Assembly (NCBI RefSeq): GCF_000482505.1
Contig: NZ_AXVL01000004.1
Location: forward strand, 1-64,000
Reading direction: 5' to 3'
DNA length: 64,000 nt
Source: Leptotrichia trevisanii DSM 22070
GTDB taxonomy: Bacteria > Fusobacteriota > Fusobacteriia > Fusobacteriales > Leptotrichiaceae
Part shown: one piece after another, positions 1-7,367 of the stretch
Layout: each line of letters opens with the position of its first letter
Position numbering within the stretch: position 1 is the first letter of the stretch
Notes under the pieces: generated by a model
Databases searched by the model: none
The model's input: only the letters and a program-made list of their open reading frames with translations
What the model was told of the DNA's origin: nothing
Translations under genes and position numbers: made by a program

Positions 1-30
1 GCAGGTATTGGATTTAGAGCTATTTACTAG
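1..30 (+). CDS. C-terminal end of an upstream gene, possibly an outer-membrane beta-barrel
   Basis: An open frame enters from the left edge and ends at TAG after nine codons (AGIGFRAIY). The last residues alternate hydrophobic with small or polar and finish on an aromatic residue, the usual C-terminal signature of Gram-negative outer-membrane beta-barrels. A terminator-like hairpin follows about 90 bases later, which supports a real gene end. Nine residues cannot identify the protein, so the barrel reading is an inference. Confidence 0.35.
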   Translation, partial: AGIGFRAIY

Positions 31-116
31 AACGAAGAATTGGAAAGAAAGAGAATAACTTTAACAACTAAAAATGTAACAGATGTTTGAGTTAAGGACT
101 TAAAAAAGGAAAAAAT

Positions 117-154
117 AAAAGGACAGTGGAACTTAGGTTTTGCTGTCTTTTTTT
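117..154 (+). terminator. Rho-independent terminator
   Basis: A short stem (aggacag pairing with ctgtctt) is followed by a run of T. It lies just after the partial gene at the left edge. Confidence 0.6.
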
Positions 155-160
155 CGTATT

Positions 161-180
161 AATACTAAACCATTTAAATA
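161..180. repeat. Dispersed repeat copy a
   Basis: AATACTAAACCATTTAAATA lies directly after the terminator. Its reverse complement matches the copies at 878-899 and 63546-63570 (TTTAAATGG then TAGTAT). It is inverted relative to the copies at 878 and 939. Confidence 0.5.
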
Positions 181-238
181 ACAGATTTATTACAAACTTT
201 TTTTAATGAAGGATAATAACCCAATATTTTTAAATAAT

Positions 239-260
239 TAATACTAAACCCTATTTAAAA
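239..260. repeat. Dispersed repeat copy b
   Basis: Same motif and orientation as 161-180 (AATACTAAACCC then TATTTAAAA). The core agrees best with the reverse complement of the copy at 939-964. Confidence 0.45.
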
Positions 261-501
261 AATAGAAATAAAATTCTATAACAATTAATTTGATAGTTTT
301 ATTAAAAAAATCAAATCTAATTTTTAAGTATCCATCTTAAGGACTTTTATAATTTTTTTATAAATATTATGACTAATAATAGTTTTTTCTATTTCTTATT
401 GAATTTTTTGTAATGTAAGAGCATCAGACGCCATGCCTTTTTTCGCAATAAACATATTTAACTGACTACTACTTAGAGATAATAGCGAAATGTTCTACGA
501 A

Positions 502-744
502 TCACCCCGCTTTACGCAAAACTTTCTTATAAAGAAAAAATAAAACTCGCTTCGTAAAACTACGCTCACTTTCGCAAATAAGAGTTATTTTAACATTAAT
601 AAATTTTAATATTATAAAAATTATGGCGAAAGAAATATATTCGTATTTAGTTATTTTTCCTTTAACAATAACAAAATTTTGCTTATATAAAAAGAAAAAA
701 CATAGAATTATGAAAACATATATTAACAATAAGCAGTTTTTCAA
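502..744 (-). CDS. Possible small membrane protein or repeat-derived ORF
   Basis: An 80-residue frame starting with TTG. The N-terminal half is strongly hydrophobic (one or two possible membrane spans); the C-terminal part is basic. No good ribosome binding site is visible, since the nearest AGAG is too far from the start. The C-terminal coding DNA is locally less AT-rich, with short internal repeats (cgaaagtgagcg, cgaagcgag), so the frame may be a by-product of an intergenic repeat. No family recognised. Confidence 0.22.
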   Translation of the reverse strand: MKNCLLLIYVFIILCFFFLYKQNFVIVKGKITKYEYISFAIIFIILKFINVKITLICESERSFTKRVLFFLYKKVLRKAG

Positions 745-877
745 ATTCTGAATAAAAATCTCTTATATGGATACTTGACAATAAAATTTAATTAAAGGAT
801 ATTTTAATAGTTAATAGATTGTATAATAGCATAATCTTGTAAAAAAAGTTTTAATCCTATAAATTTTCTGATTTCTA

Positions 878-899
878 CTATTTAAATGGGAAATAGTAT
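878..899. repeat. Dispersed repeat copy c
   Basis: CTATTTAAATGGGAAATAGTAT, nearly identical to the copy at 63546-63570, more than 62 kb away. Inverted with respect to the copies at 161 and 239. Confidence 0.6.
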
Positions 900-938
900 G
901 AATTAGCTATCAAACAACCCTATTAAAAAAATTTATTC

Positions 939-964
939 CTATTTTTAAATGGGAGTTAGTATTA
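939..964. repeat. Dispersed repeat copy d
   Basis: A variant of the same motif (TTTTTAAATGGG then GTTAGTATTA) lying between copy c and the mscL terminator. Confidence 0.5.
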
Positions 965-968
965 GTAA

Positions 969-1000
969 CAAAAAAAGAGATACGATGACAGCATCTCTTA
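969..1000 (-). terminator. Terminator of mscL
   Basis: Reading the minus strand, AAGAGAT pairs with ATCTCTT across an 11-base loop, followed by a run of T. It starts about 10 bases after the mscL stop. Confidence 0.85.
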
Positions 1001-1008
1001 AATATAAT

Positions 1009-1410
1009 TTATTTATTTTTTAAAATATCTCTAATTTCAGCTAATAATGTTTCCTCTTTTGTCGGTATAACCTCAGTAACTTCTTCAACTGCTTCTGATG
1101 CGGGTTTTCTTAATTTATTTACAAATTTTACCATTAAGAAAATAACAAATGCCATGATTAAGAAATTAACTACGTTTTGGATAAATAATCCATATTTTAC
1201 TGCAGCTTCTGGAGCTGTTTTTGTAGCGGGTGTAATAATAATTTTTAAGTTTGAAAAATCAATTTTCCCTAAAATAATCCCAATAATCGGCATAATTATA
1301 TCATCAACCAACGAAGTTACTATTTTTCCAAAAGCAGCACCAATTATAACTCCAACTGCCAAATCCATTACATTTCCTTTTGAGATAAACTCCTTGAATT
1401 CTTTAAACAT
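1009..1410 (-). CDS. mscL: Large-conductance mechanosensitive channel MscL
   Basis: A 133-residue inner-membrane channel that opens under membrane tension to release solutes during hypo-osmotic shock. The N-terminus ([20 protein letters not shown]) is the characteristic MscL start. The first helix is rich in Gly and Ala ([13 protein letters not shown]), the second span lies around residues 75-97, and a charged C-terminal helix follows ([15 protein letters not shown]). Length is normal for the family. GAAAGGAG precedes the ATG. The gene is monocistronic, with its own promoter and terminator. Confidence 0.97.
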   Translation of the reverse strand: MFKEFKEFISKGNVMDLAVGVIIGAAFGKIVTSLVDDIIMPIIGIILGKIDFSNLKIIITPATKTAPEAAVKYGLFIQNVVNFLIMAFVIFLMVKFVNKLRKPASEAVEEVTEVIPTKEETLLAEIRDILKNK

Positions 1411-1445
1411 TAAAAAGATTCTCCTTTCAAAATTCTATACCGCTT

Positions 1446-1474
1446 ATTATAATGTATTTTATATAAAATTGCAA
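1446..1474 (-). promoter_or_regulatory. Promoter of mscL
   Basis: On the minus strand, TTGCAA and a perfect TATAAT are separated by 17 bases. They lie about 36 bases upstream of the mscL start codon. Confidence 0.75.
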
Positions 1475-1620
1475 CTTTTTTATAAAAAAATTTTTCATAG
1501 TAATGGTATATTTGCTCTTTTTAAAACCGAAATAATATAAAATAAATTTAAAGTTTAAATGGAATAGTTGTAACTTTTGAATTTAATCTTGAAGTTATAG
1601 TATAATTAAGAATAAACTAT

Positions 1621-1965
1621 TTAAACTGTATGTTTTTGTTTTTTTGATTTATAGATTTCCAATGTTTTAAAAAATACCTTGTTGAGTGAAATTAATAATT
1701 TTTTTCTAGCTTCATTAGTGATAGTACCGTTATTAGTATAAACAAATGAGTCAGAAATCAGACATTTAATATATTGAATTTTTTCCCATTTGCTTAATTT
1801 TTCTACTCGTTCATCATTTGAGAGATTGTATTTTTGCACTTCCTTGTTTAGTTTATCCAGACTGTATGTTTTTACTTCCTTAAAATAAGTTGCTCTGTCT
1901 TTTTCAAAATTAAAATTTCCATTTTCATCAATAACTGCGGAAATAGCTTCTTTAACTAATGTCAT
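1621..1965 (-). CDS. Hypothetical protein downstream of the S24 repressor
   Basis: A 114-residue, lysine-rich, probably soluble and helical protein without signal peptide or membrane span. A GAGGAGG-type site precedes the ATG. It lies 38 bases after the repressor stop on the same strand, so the two are probably co-transcribed from the autoregulated promoter at 2782-2810. No family recognised. The placement beside a CI-like repressor suggests a prophage- or stress-linked role, which is inference only. Confidence 0.7.
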   Translation of the reverse strand: MTLVKEAISAVIDENGNFNFEKDRATYFKEVKTYSLDKLNKEVQKYNLSNDERVEKLSKWEKIQYIKCLISDSFVYTNNGTITNEARKKLLISLNKVFFKTLEIYKSKKQKHTV

Positions 1966-2003
1966 TTTTTATTCCTCCTCTAGTTTAATTTTATTTTGCT
2001 TTT

Positions 2004-2681
2004 TCACCATTGATTTTCTACAAAAGTTCTGATTACTCGTCCTTTGCAATATAGTAATTCGGTATTTAAAATAATAATATCATCATAATCAGGGTTAAAT
2101 GAATGTAATCTGACAATTCCCTGTTTATCTATTATTAATTGCTTTATGTATGTTTCATCATCATATTCAAATACACAGACTTTACCGTTTAGACTTATTG
2201 GATTAGTACACAATTCAGGATCAACAATGGCGATTGAATCATCTGGAATGCTTTTATCAAAGCCGTTCATACTGTCGCCAGAAACTTTTATAGCAAAAAG
2301 TCCATTTTTATAGATGTCTTTTGGTATGGAATAGCTTCCAATTTCTTCTGAAAGATTGATGTAGCCAGTTCCTGCACTGGCTTTACCGTACATTGGGATT
2401 TCGGTTATTTCGACAGGAATCAAATTTCCATGGGAAATAGCATTATATTTATTGTGAGAATCAAAATTTGTTATACCGGCCAGGTAATTTAAATCAACAT
2501 TAAAAAATTTTGCGTATGCAGTAACAAATTTGCTGCTTGGCTCTGATAAGTTGTTTTCCCAGCGTGATACCATACTTTTAGTTATACGTAGATTATATTT
2601 TTGATTCAGTTTTTCAATTAAAGTGTCCATTGATAATTTATTATTTTTACGTAATTCTTTTAATCGGTTGCCGATATTCAT
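2004..2681 (-). CDS. LexA/CI-like repressor: XRE helix-turn-helix plus S24 self-cleaving peptidase
   Basis: A 225-residue transcriptional repressor. Residues 1-70 form an XRE-type helix-turn-helix. Residues about 95-215 are an S24 domain with the nucleophile in GDSMN (Ser137), the general base Lys180 in TYIKQL, and an Ala103-Gly104 pair that fits the self-cleavage site of LexA and phage CI proteins. DNA damage and RecA filaments would be expected to inactivate it. A longer reading starts at TTG 2696, but the GGAGGA site lies inside that extension, so ATG at 2681 is the start. Two near-identical palindromes upstream (2796-2811, 2921-2936) look like its operators; the first overlaps its own promoter. 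It has no LexA-type winged helix, so it is a phage-type repressor, perhaps left from a lost prophage. Confidence 0.9.
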   Translation of the reverse strand: MNIGNRLKELRKNNKLSMDTLIEKLNQKYNLRITKSMVSRWENNLSEPSSKFVTAYAKFFNVDLNYLAGITNFDSHNKYNAISHGNLIPVEITEIPMYGKASAGTGYINLSEEIGSYSIPKDIYKNGLFAIKVSGDSMNGFDKSIPDDSIAIVDPELCTNPISLNGKVCVFEYDDETYIKQLIIDKQGIVRLHSFNPDYDDIIILNTELLYCKGRVIRTFVENQW

Positions 2682-2781
2682 AGAATAATCCTCCAATATT
2701 TTTATAATTTATGAATTTATGAGGTTGTAGGTGGGATGGTTATCATTTTTTAGTTTAATTTAAATTAATTTATTTTAGTAT

Positions 2782-2810
2782 ATTATACCTCGTTTGTTCC
2801 TAAAAAGCAA
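2782..2810 (-). promoter_or_regulatory. Promoter of the S24 repressor gene
   Basis: On the minus strand, TTGCTT (2810-2805) and a perfect TATAAT (2787-2782) are 17 bases apart. The palindrome at 2796-2811 covers the -35 box and much of the spacer, which predicts autorepression. Confidence 0.65.
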
Positions 2811-2811
2811 C
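2796..2811. promoter_or_regulatory. Operator-like palindrome 1
   Basis: GTTCCTAAAAAGCAAC, an imperfect dyad that matches the sequence at 2921-2936 in 13 of 16 positions. It covers the -35 box of the repressor promoter. Confidence 0.6.
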
Positions 2812-2920
2812 AAAATTTTTAAAAATATCAATATAAAAATAAAAATTTTAAGGGAAATACAGATTTTAAAGGATTTAAGTGCAATATTTTTATAAAAATT
2901 ATAAATATAGTATTTAAAAA

Positions 2921-2936
2921 GTTCCTCAAAAGGTAC
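2921..2936. promoter_or_regulatory. Operator-like palindrome 2
   Basis: GTTCCTCAAAAGGTAC, dyad GTnCCT...AGGnAC. It ends 10 bases before the -35 box of the rightward promoter at 2947-2975, so the repressor could also control the PH-SHOCT gene. Confidence 0.6.
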
Positions 2937-2946
2937 AAAAAATTCT

Positions 2947-2975
2947 TTGATTAATTTAAAAAAACATAGTACAAT
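2947..2975 (+). promoter_or_regulatory. Promoter of the PH-SHOCT gene
   Basis: TTGATT and TACAAT are separated by exactly 17 bases, about 70 bases before the start at 3044. Confidence 0.65.
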
Positions 2976-3043
2976 TATAGTAATATATTTTATAAAAATA
3001 TAGGTTTAAAATTAAGGAAATGATTTAAGAAGGGAATTTAAAT

Positions 3044-3556
3044 ATGAGAACTTTGAAGGATATAAAAACAATGTTGGCAAAATGTGGGGCGGCGATTTGG
3101 GGAACGAAGAAGGAAGTAAAAGAGCTTCCAAATATTATTGGTGATGACGAAATTATTACCTATGCTACTTCAGGTGTTTATGATGGACATACATGGCTAG
3201 TTATTTCAACTAATAAAAGAATTATTTTTCTGGATAAGGGAATGCTTTTTGGTGTAAATCAGATTGAAGTGCCACTTAGCAAGGTAAATTCAATAAAGTA
3301 TAGAAAAAGATTTTTTCTTGGGGAAATAGAAATATGGGACGGGGCTTCAATGATTAAAGTGACAAACATATTAAAAAGAACGCTTATTCCATTTGTAAAT
3401 GCTGTAAATGATTCGATAGAGGAGTTTGAAAAATTGCAAAAGCCGTTAAACCAGTCTTCAGTGGCTGATGAGATAATAAAATTTAAAAAGCTGATGGATG
3501 AAGGCGTTATTACACAGGAGGAATTTAGTAAAAAAAAGAATGAACTTTTGAAATAA
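3044..3556 (+). CDS. PH-like domain protein with C-terminal SHOCT motif
   Basis: A 170-residue soluble protein. Residues about 30-120 form a bacterial PH-like domain of the YokE kind (TYATSGVYDGHTWLVISTNKRIIFLDK, then alternating beta strands). Residues about 140-170 are a SHOCT helix pair (EIIKFKKLMDEGVITQEEF), a short oligomerisation or interaction motif often found at protein ends. The biochemical role of this architecture is not established. It is divergently placed from the S24 repressor and may be under its control through the palindrome at 2921-2936. AAGGGA precedes the ATG. Confidence 0.8.
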   Translation: MRTLKDIKTMLAKCGAAIWGTKKEVKELPNIIGDDEIITYATSGVYDGHTWLVISTNKRIIFLDKGMLFGVNQIEVPLSKVNSIKYRKRFFLGEIEIWDGASMIKVTNILKRTLIPFVNAVNDSIEEFEKLQKPLNQSSVADEIIKFKKLMDEGVITQEEFSKKKNELLK

Positions 3557-3675
3557 AATCAAAAAATAAGTATACAATAATTTAAAAAATTGTGATATAA
3601 TTATATAAAATTGAAATAGCATAATGAAACTAATTTGAAATTAAATTGATAAGATTATCATGATTTTAGGACATC

Positions 3676-3718
3676 TATAGTTTTGTTAGTTTGATTTTGA
3701 AAGGTTCGAGTATATATT
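3676..3718 (+). repeat. Leader-like segment, copy 1
   Basis: Forty-three bases just upstream of the ribosome binding site of the gene at 3736. They align to 4354-4397, upstream of galU, at about 31 of 44 positions including TATAGT, ATTTT and ATATATT. Confidence 0.4.
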
Positions 3719-3735
3719 GGAAGGATGTAGATAAA

Positions 3736-4281
3736 ATGAAAAAATTAATATTCTCACTTTTATTTTTAGTTGGAATGCAAGGATTTAGTGATACATGTAG
3801 CTTTGCAACTAATCCAGATACTTTTTTAGACAGAGTTATAAAAAAGATTCAATCTGAAAAGCGGACAGATGATATTTTTTGCGACAGAGATAAAATAAAG
3901 ATGGCGTATTATACCATTGAAGATGAAGATTATAATGCAAATGTAGGTGTTGTAATAAAAGTTAGTGCTACAACATCAAATGATGACTTTAAAAAGGACT
4001 TTTACAAAAAATTTAATGATTATAAAAATTTCTTTACAAAAATTGATACAAAAAATTTAGGAAAAACACCACTTCCAGACAAGGAAATTGTACGTTTCTA
4101 TATCCAATTTCCAGATGAAAAAAGTATTATTATAATAGGAAAATACGAATATGATTTAAAAACTAAGGAATATCAATTAGTGGCTAACTCAAAGGCAAAA
4201 GATTATTTTGAGAAAATAAATTTATTTGCTCCATTAGCATCAACAAAAATAACTTACTCTGATGAAGGACATATATATTAA
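3736..4281 (+). CDS. Secreted protein of unknown function
   Basis: A 181-residue protein from the ATG at 3736. An upstream TTG at 3691 would add 15 residues ahead of a clear signal peptide, so it is rejected. The signal peptide is MKKLIFSLLFLVGMQGFSDT, probably cut near residue 18-20. The mature part is lysine- and aspartate-rich and holds two cysteines near the N-terminus (CSF and FCDR), which could form a disulfide in the periplasm. No family recognised. AAGGA precedes the start. It precedes galU in the same direction but with a 130-base gap. Confidence 0.75.
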   Translation: MKKLIFSLLFLVGMQGFSDTCSFATNPDTFLDRVIKKIQSEKRTDDIFCDRDKIKMAYYTIEDEDYNANVGVVIKVSATTSNDDFKKDFYKKFNDYKNFFTKIDTKNLGKTPLPDKEIVRFYIQFPDEKSIIIIGKYEYDLKTKEYQLVANSKAKDYFEKINLFAPLASTKITYSDEGHIY

Positions 4282-4353
4282 AATAATTAAATCACAGAGA
4301 AAATATTTTAAAACGGAGTTTAAAATTATGATTATGTTACTAATTTAAATCCA

Positions 4354-4397
4354 TATAGTCTTGTCAATCAAATTTTATGATGGTTTGAACATATATT
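4354..4397 (+). repeat. Leader-like segment, copy 2
   Basis: Partner of 3676-3718, located immediately before the AGGAGGG site of galU. Confidence 0.4.
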
Positions 4398-4414
4398 CAG
4401 GAGGGAAATTAAAT

Positions 4415-5317
4415 ATGAGTATAAAAAAAATAAGAAAAGCTGTTATACCGGCAGCGGGACTTGGAACAAGAGTTTTACCGGCAACAAAGGCACAACCTAA
4501 AGAAATGCTTGTAATAGTTGATAAACCTGCATTGCAGTATCTTGTAGAAGAACTGGTTGAAGCAGGAATAGAAGAAATATTAATTATTACTGGAAGAAAC
4601 AAAGGATCTATTGAAAACCATTTTGATTATTCTTATGAATTGGAAAAAACATTAGAAGAAAAAGGGAAAGAAGACTTATTGAAAGTAGTAAACAATATTT
4701 CTGAAATGTCAAATATCTATTATGTCCGTCAGAAAAAGCCGTTAGGATTGGGACACGCAATAAGCTGTGCAGAAGCATTTGTAGGAGATGAGCCGTTTGT
4801 TGTACTTCTGGGAGATGACATTATTTATACAGATAAGGAAAAAGGGCAGCAACCTGTCACAAAACAGCTTGTAGAAAAATACAGTGAATTGCAAGGTGGA
4901 ACAATTTTAGGAGTTCAGGAAGTTTCGCACAAAAATGTTTCAAAATATGGGATAATAAAGCCATTAAAGCAAATTGACGAAAAAACAGTGGCAGTTGAAG
5001 ATTTCATTGAGAAACCATCAGTTGATGAAGCTCCGAGTAATCTTGCGGCATTAGGGCGATATGTGTTGGAACCTGAAGTTTTTTCATATTTAAAAAGGAC
5101 AAAACCTGGAAAAGGTGGAGAAATTCAGTTGACAGATGCAATTTTGGCAATGAAGAATGATGGTGAAAAATTGTATGCGTATAATTTTGATGGGCTAAGA
5201 TATGACACTGGAGATAAATTTGGAATGTTTGTTGCAAATGTTGAATTTGGGTTGAGACACGAGGAATTGAAGGATAGAGTAAAAAATTATTTGAAAGATT
5301 TAGTAGAAAAATTATAA
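4415..5317 (+). CDS. galU: UTP-glucose-1-phosphate uridylyltransferase
   Basis: A 300-residue cytoplasmic enzyme that makes UDP-glucose from UTP and glucose-1-phosphate for envelope glycans. The nucleotide-binding motif PAAGLGTRVLPATKAQPKEM is at the N-terminus, followed by LLGDDI and the C-terminal FDGLRYDTGDKFGM, all typical of GalU. Start chosen at ATG 4415 because CAGGAGGGA lies eight bases upstream; a longer frame from 4361 runs through that site. A terminator follows. Confidence 0.97.
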   Translation: MSIKKIRKAVIPAAGLGTRVLPATKAQPKEMLVIVDKPALQYLVEELVEAGIEEILIITGRNKGSIENHFDYSYELEKTLEEKGKEDLLKVVNNISEMSNIYYVRQKKPLGLGHAISCAEAFVGDEPFVVLLGDDIIYTDKEKGQQPVTKQLVEKYSELQGGTILGVQEVSHKNVSKYGIIKPLKQIDEKTVAVEDFIEKPSVDEAPSNLAALGRYVLEPEVFSYLKRTKPGKGGEIQLTDAILAMKNDGEKLYAYNFDGLRYDTGDKFGMFVANVEFGLRHEELKDRVKNYLKDLVEKL

Positions 5318-5327
5318 TTTTTGTATT

Positions 5328-5362
5328 AAGGGCATAAGATGATAGCTTTATGCTCTTTTCTT
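5328..5362 (+). terminator. Terminator of galU
   Basis: AGGGCATAA pairs with TTATGCTCT across a short loop, followed by a T-rich tract. Confidence 0.8.
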
Positions 5363-5442
5363 TTTACCCGAGCACTATTTATTTTTAAGATTTTATATGT
5401 TAAAATATACACAAACTTTAAATAGAAACGAAGGAGATGCAA

Positions 5443-5793
5443 TTGTATAAAATAAAGATTAATAACATGAAATTTCATTCATATATAGGTGTTTATGAGG
5501 AAGAAAAAAAAATTGGGCAAAACATTGAAATTGATTTAATAATTTCACTTTCAAAGGAGATTATTAAAAATGATGATATAAATAGCACATTGAGCTATGG
5601 AGACTGTTATAGGAAAATAGAGAAAATTGTTAAAGAAAGCAGAGTAGATTTGCTGGAAACATTGGCTTTGGACATTATAAAGGAAATAAAGAAATTAAAT
5701 GGGGAAATTGAAAATGTACAGGTAAATATACGAAAACTGGCAGTTCCGATTAATGGAATTTTTGATAGTGTTGAAATCCAGATAAAAGATTAG
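5443..5793 (+). CDS. folB: Dihydroneopterin aldolase
   Basis: A protein of about 116 residues that cleaves dihydroneopterin to 6-hydroxymethyl-dihydropterin in folate synthesis. Family features are the N-terminal FHSYIGVYEEEKKIGQNIEIDL, STLSYGDCY, LLETLALDI, and a conserved lysine near the end (IRKLAVPINGIFDSV). The ATG at 5437 sits directly against AAGGAG with no spacing, whereas TTG at 5443 has six bases, so TTG is the likelier start. It lies 27 bases before folK, forming an operon. Confidence 0.92.
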   Translation: MYKIKINNMKFHSYIGVYEEEKKIGQNIEIDLIISLSKEIIKNDDINSTLSYGDCYRKIEKIVKESRVDLLETLALDIIKEIKKLNGEIENVQVNIRKLAVPINGIFDSVEIQIKD

Positions 5794-5820
5794 GGATACA
5801 GAGAAAGGGGTAAAATAAAA

Positions 5821-6309
5821 ATGGCAAAAAATGAAGTTTATTTAAGTTTAGGCAGTAATATTGGCGATAGAAAAAAATATATACAAAAAGCTATTGAAGC
5901 AATTGAGAAAACAGATGGAATTAAAGTATTGAAAAAATCTGGATTATATGAAACAACACCAGTTGGATATTTGGAGCAGGATTTATTTTTAAATGCAGTA
6001 ATTAAGATTAAAACTGATTTTTCAGCAAGAGAAATCTTGAGAATTATAAATAAAATTGAAGCGGAACTGGATAGAAAACGTGAAATTAGATGGGGGCCAA
6101 GAACGATTGATATTGATATTTTAATTTTTTCAGATAAAAAAATTGATGAATCTGACTTGATAGTTCCACATAAGGAAATGTTGAATCGGTTATTTGTATT
6201 AATACCATTAGCTGAAATCTATGATGGGGAATTTCTTGGAAGAGAAGAAATTGTGCAAAAAATAAATGAGTTAGTTAAAGTAGGAGATCAAAAAATTGAA
6301 AAAATTTGA
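5821..6309 (+). CDS. folK: 2-amino-4-hydroxy-6-hydroxymethyldihydropteridine pyrophosphokinase
   Basis: A 162-residue enzyme that transfers pyrophosphate from ATP to 6-hydroxymethyl-dihydropterin, making the substrate of FolP. YLSLGSNIGDR at the N-terminus and RWGPRTIDIDIL around residue 90-101 are the HPPK signature, including the metal-binding Asp pair. PHKEML follows as expected. Length is normal. It is directly downstream of folB. Confidence 0.96.
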   Translation: MAKNEVYLSLGSNIGDRKKYIQKAIEAIEKTDGIKVLKKSGLYETTPVGYLEQDLFLNAVIKIKTDFSAREILRIINKIEAELDRKREIRWGPRTIDIDILIFSDKKIDESDLIVPHKEMLNRLFVLIPLAEIYDGEFLGREEIVQKINELVKVGDQKIEKI

Positions 6310-6741
6310 AAAAACTAATTAGTAACTTATGGTAACCCAAATTAGGAAATAACATAAAAAGAATTGTAATAATTCTTATATTTTTTTGAATTTTAAAATT
6401 AAATTATCGGACGTTAATTATTTTATATTATTTATTATTTTATTTACAACTATTAAATCATTACAACAACTCATTTTACAATTACTAATGTAATTGAATG
6501 AATTTAGAATATAATTAAATAACTATTATTTATAAAGGAATTAATCTTTTTTATTAAAGATGAATAATGTTAAGTTATGGACAAGTCTAAATATCATTTA
6601 TTGTAAATAATAATTTACAAAGATAAAATCATGTAATAAATATGAACTAGACTTATTTAATGATATATATAAGAATAAAGTTTGTCAAAATAGAATTGAA
6701 GAATACCATTTGTTGTTGAAATAAAAAGAAAGGGTAAAAAA
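6310..6741 (+). other. Non-coding gap with several short inverted repeats
   Basis: No convincing gene in 430 AT-rich bases between folK and folE. Visible structures are CAATTAC-TAAT-GTAATTG (6479-6496), TTGTAAAT-AATA-ATTTACAA (6601-6620), a longer imperfect hairpin bounded by AAGTCTA near 6578 and TAGACTT near 6650, and TTATCGGACGT at 6404-6414, which also forms the end of the hairpin element at 39966-40024. No known riboswitch is recognised. Confidence 0.4.
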
Positions 6742-7332
6742 ATGAAAAAAAACAAAAGTATAGATAAAGAAACAAGATTAAAAAATATTGAAAATGCAGT
6801 ACGTGAAATATTGATAAATATTGGTGAAGATGTGTATAGAGAAGGACTTATTGAAACTCCTAAAAGGGTTGCAAAAATGTATGAGGAGATTTTGAGTACA
6901 AAAAATGTGAATGATTTTGAGAATTATAAATTATTTGATGTGAATCTGGGTGAGTCGCAAGAAATGGTGCTTGTAAAGGAGATACCATTTTTTTCAATGT
7001 GTGAACATCATATGTTGCCATTTTTTGGAAAGGTGCATGTTGCTTATATTCCGAGAGATAATAAAGTTATTGGACTTAGCAAGATACCAAGACTTGTGGA
7101 ATTTATTTCAAAAAAATTAAGTGTTCAGGAGGAAATCACTGTAAATATTGCAAAGAAATTAATAGAGATATTGAATCCATTAGGAGTAGCTGTTGTAGTT
7201 GAAGCAAGGCATATGTGCATTGAAATGAGAGGAATTAATAAAATTGGTTCTGTGACTAGAACTTCGTTTTATAGTGGGGAATTTAAAGAGAATGTGGATA
7301 GGAAGAAGGAGTTTTTGGATGGGATAAAATAA
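6742..7332 (+). CDS. folE: GTP cyclohydrolase I
   Basis: A 196-residue zinc enzyme, the first step of folate synthesis (GTP to dihydroneopterin triphosphate). The zinc ligands are visible: Cys87 and His90 in MCEHHMLPF and Cys159 in EARHMCIEMRG. GLIETPKRVAKMYEEI and the C-terminal TRTSFYSGEF are typical. GAAAGGGTAAAAAA precedes the ATG. It is separated from folBK by a 430-base gap and from folC by three unrelated genes. Confidence 0.97.
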   Translation: MKKNKSIDKETRLKNIENAVREILINIGEDVYREGLIETPKRVAKMYEEILSTKNVNDFENYKLFDVNLGESQEMVLVKEIPFFSMCEHHMLPFFGKVHVAYIPRDNKVIGLSKIPRLVEFISKKLSVQEEITVNIAKKLIEILNPLGVAVVVEARHMCIEMRGINKIGSVTRTSFYSGEFKENVDRKKEFLDGIK

Positions 7333-7367
7333 AATTTTAAGGATATTTTTTTAGTTTGGAGAAAAAT

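Noticed and set aside
1154-1540. 128-codon frame on the plus strand over mscL
   Set aside because: It is antisense to the well-supported mscL gene and has no ribosome binding site; a shadow.
6310-6741. Folate riboswitch before folE
   Set aside because: None of the conserved purine-rich core of known tetrahydrofolate riboswitches is visible; only AT-rich inverted repeats.
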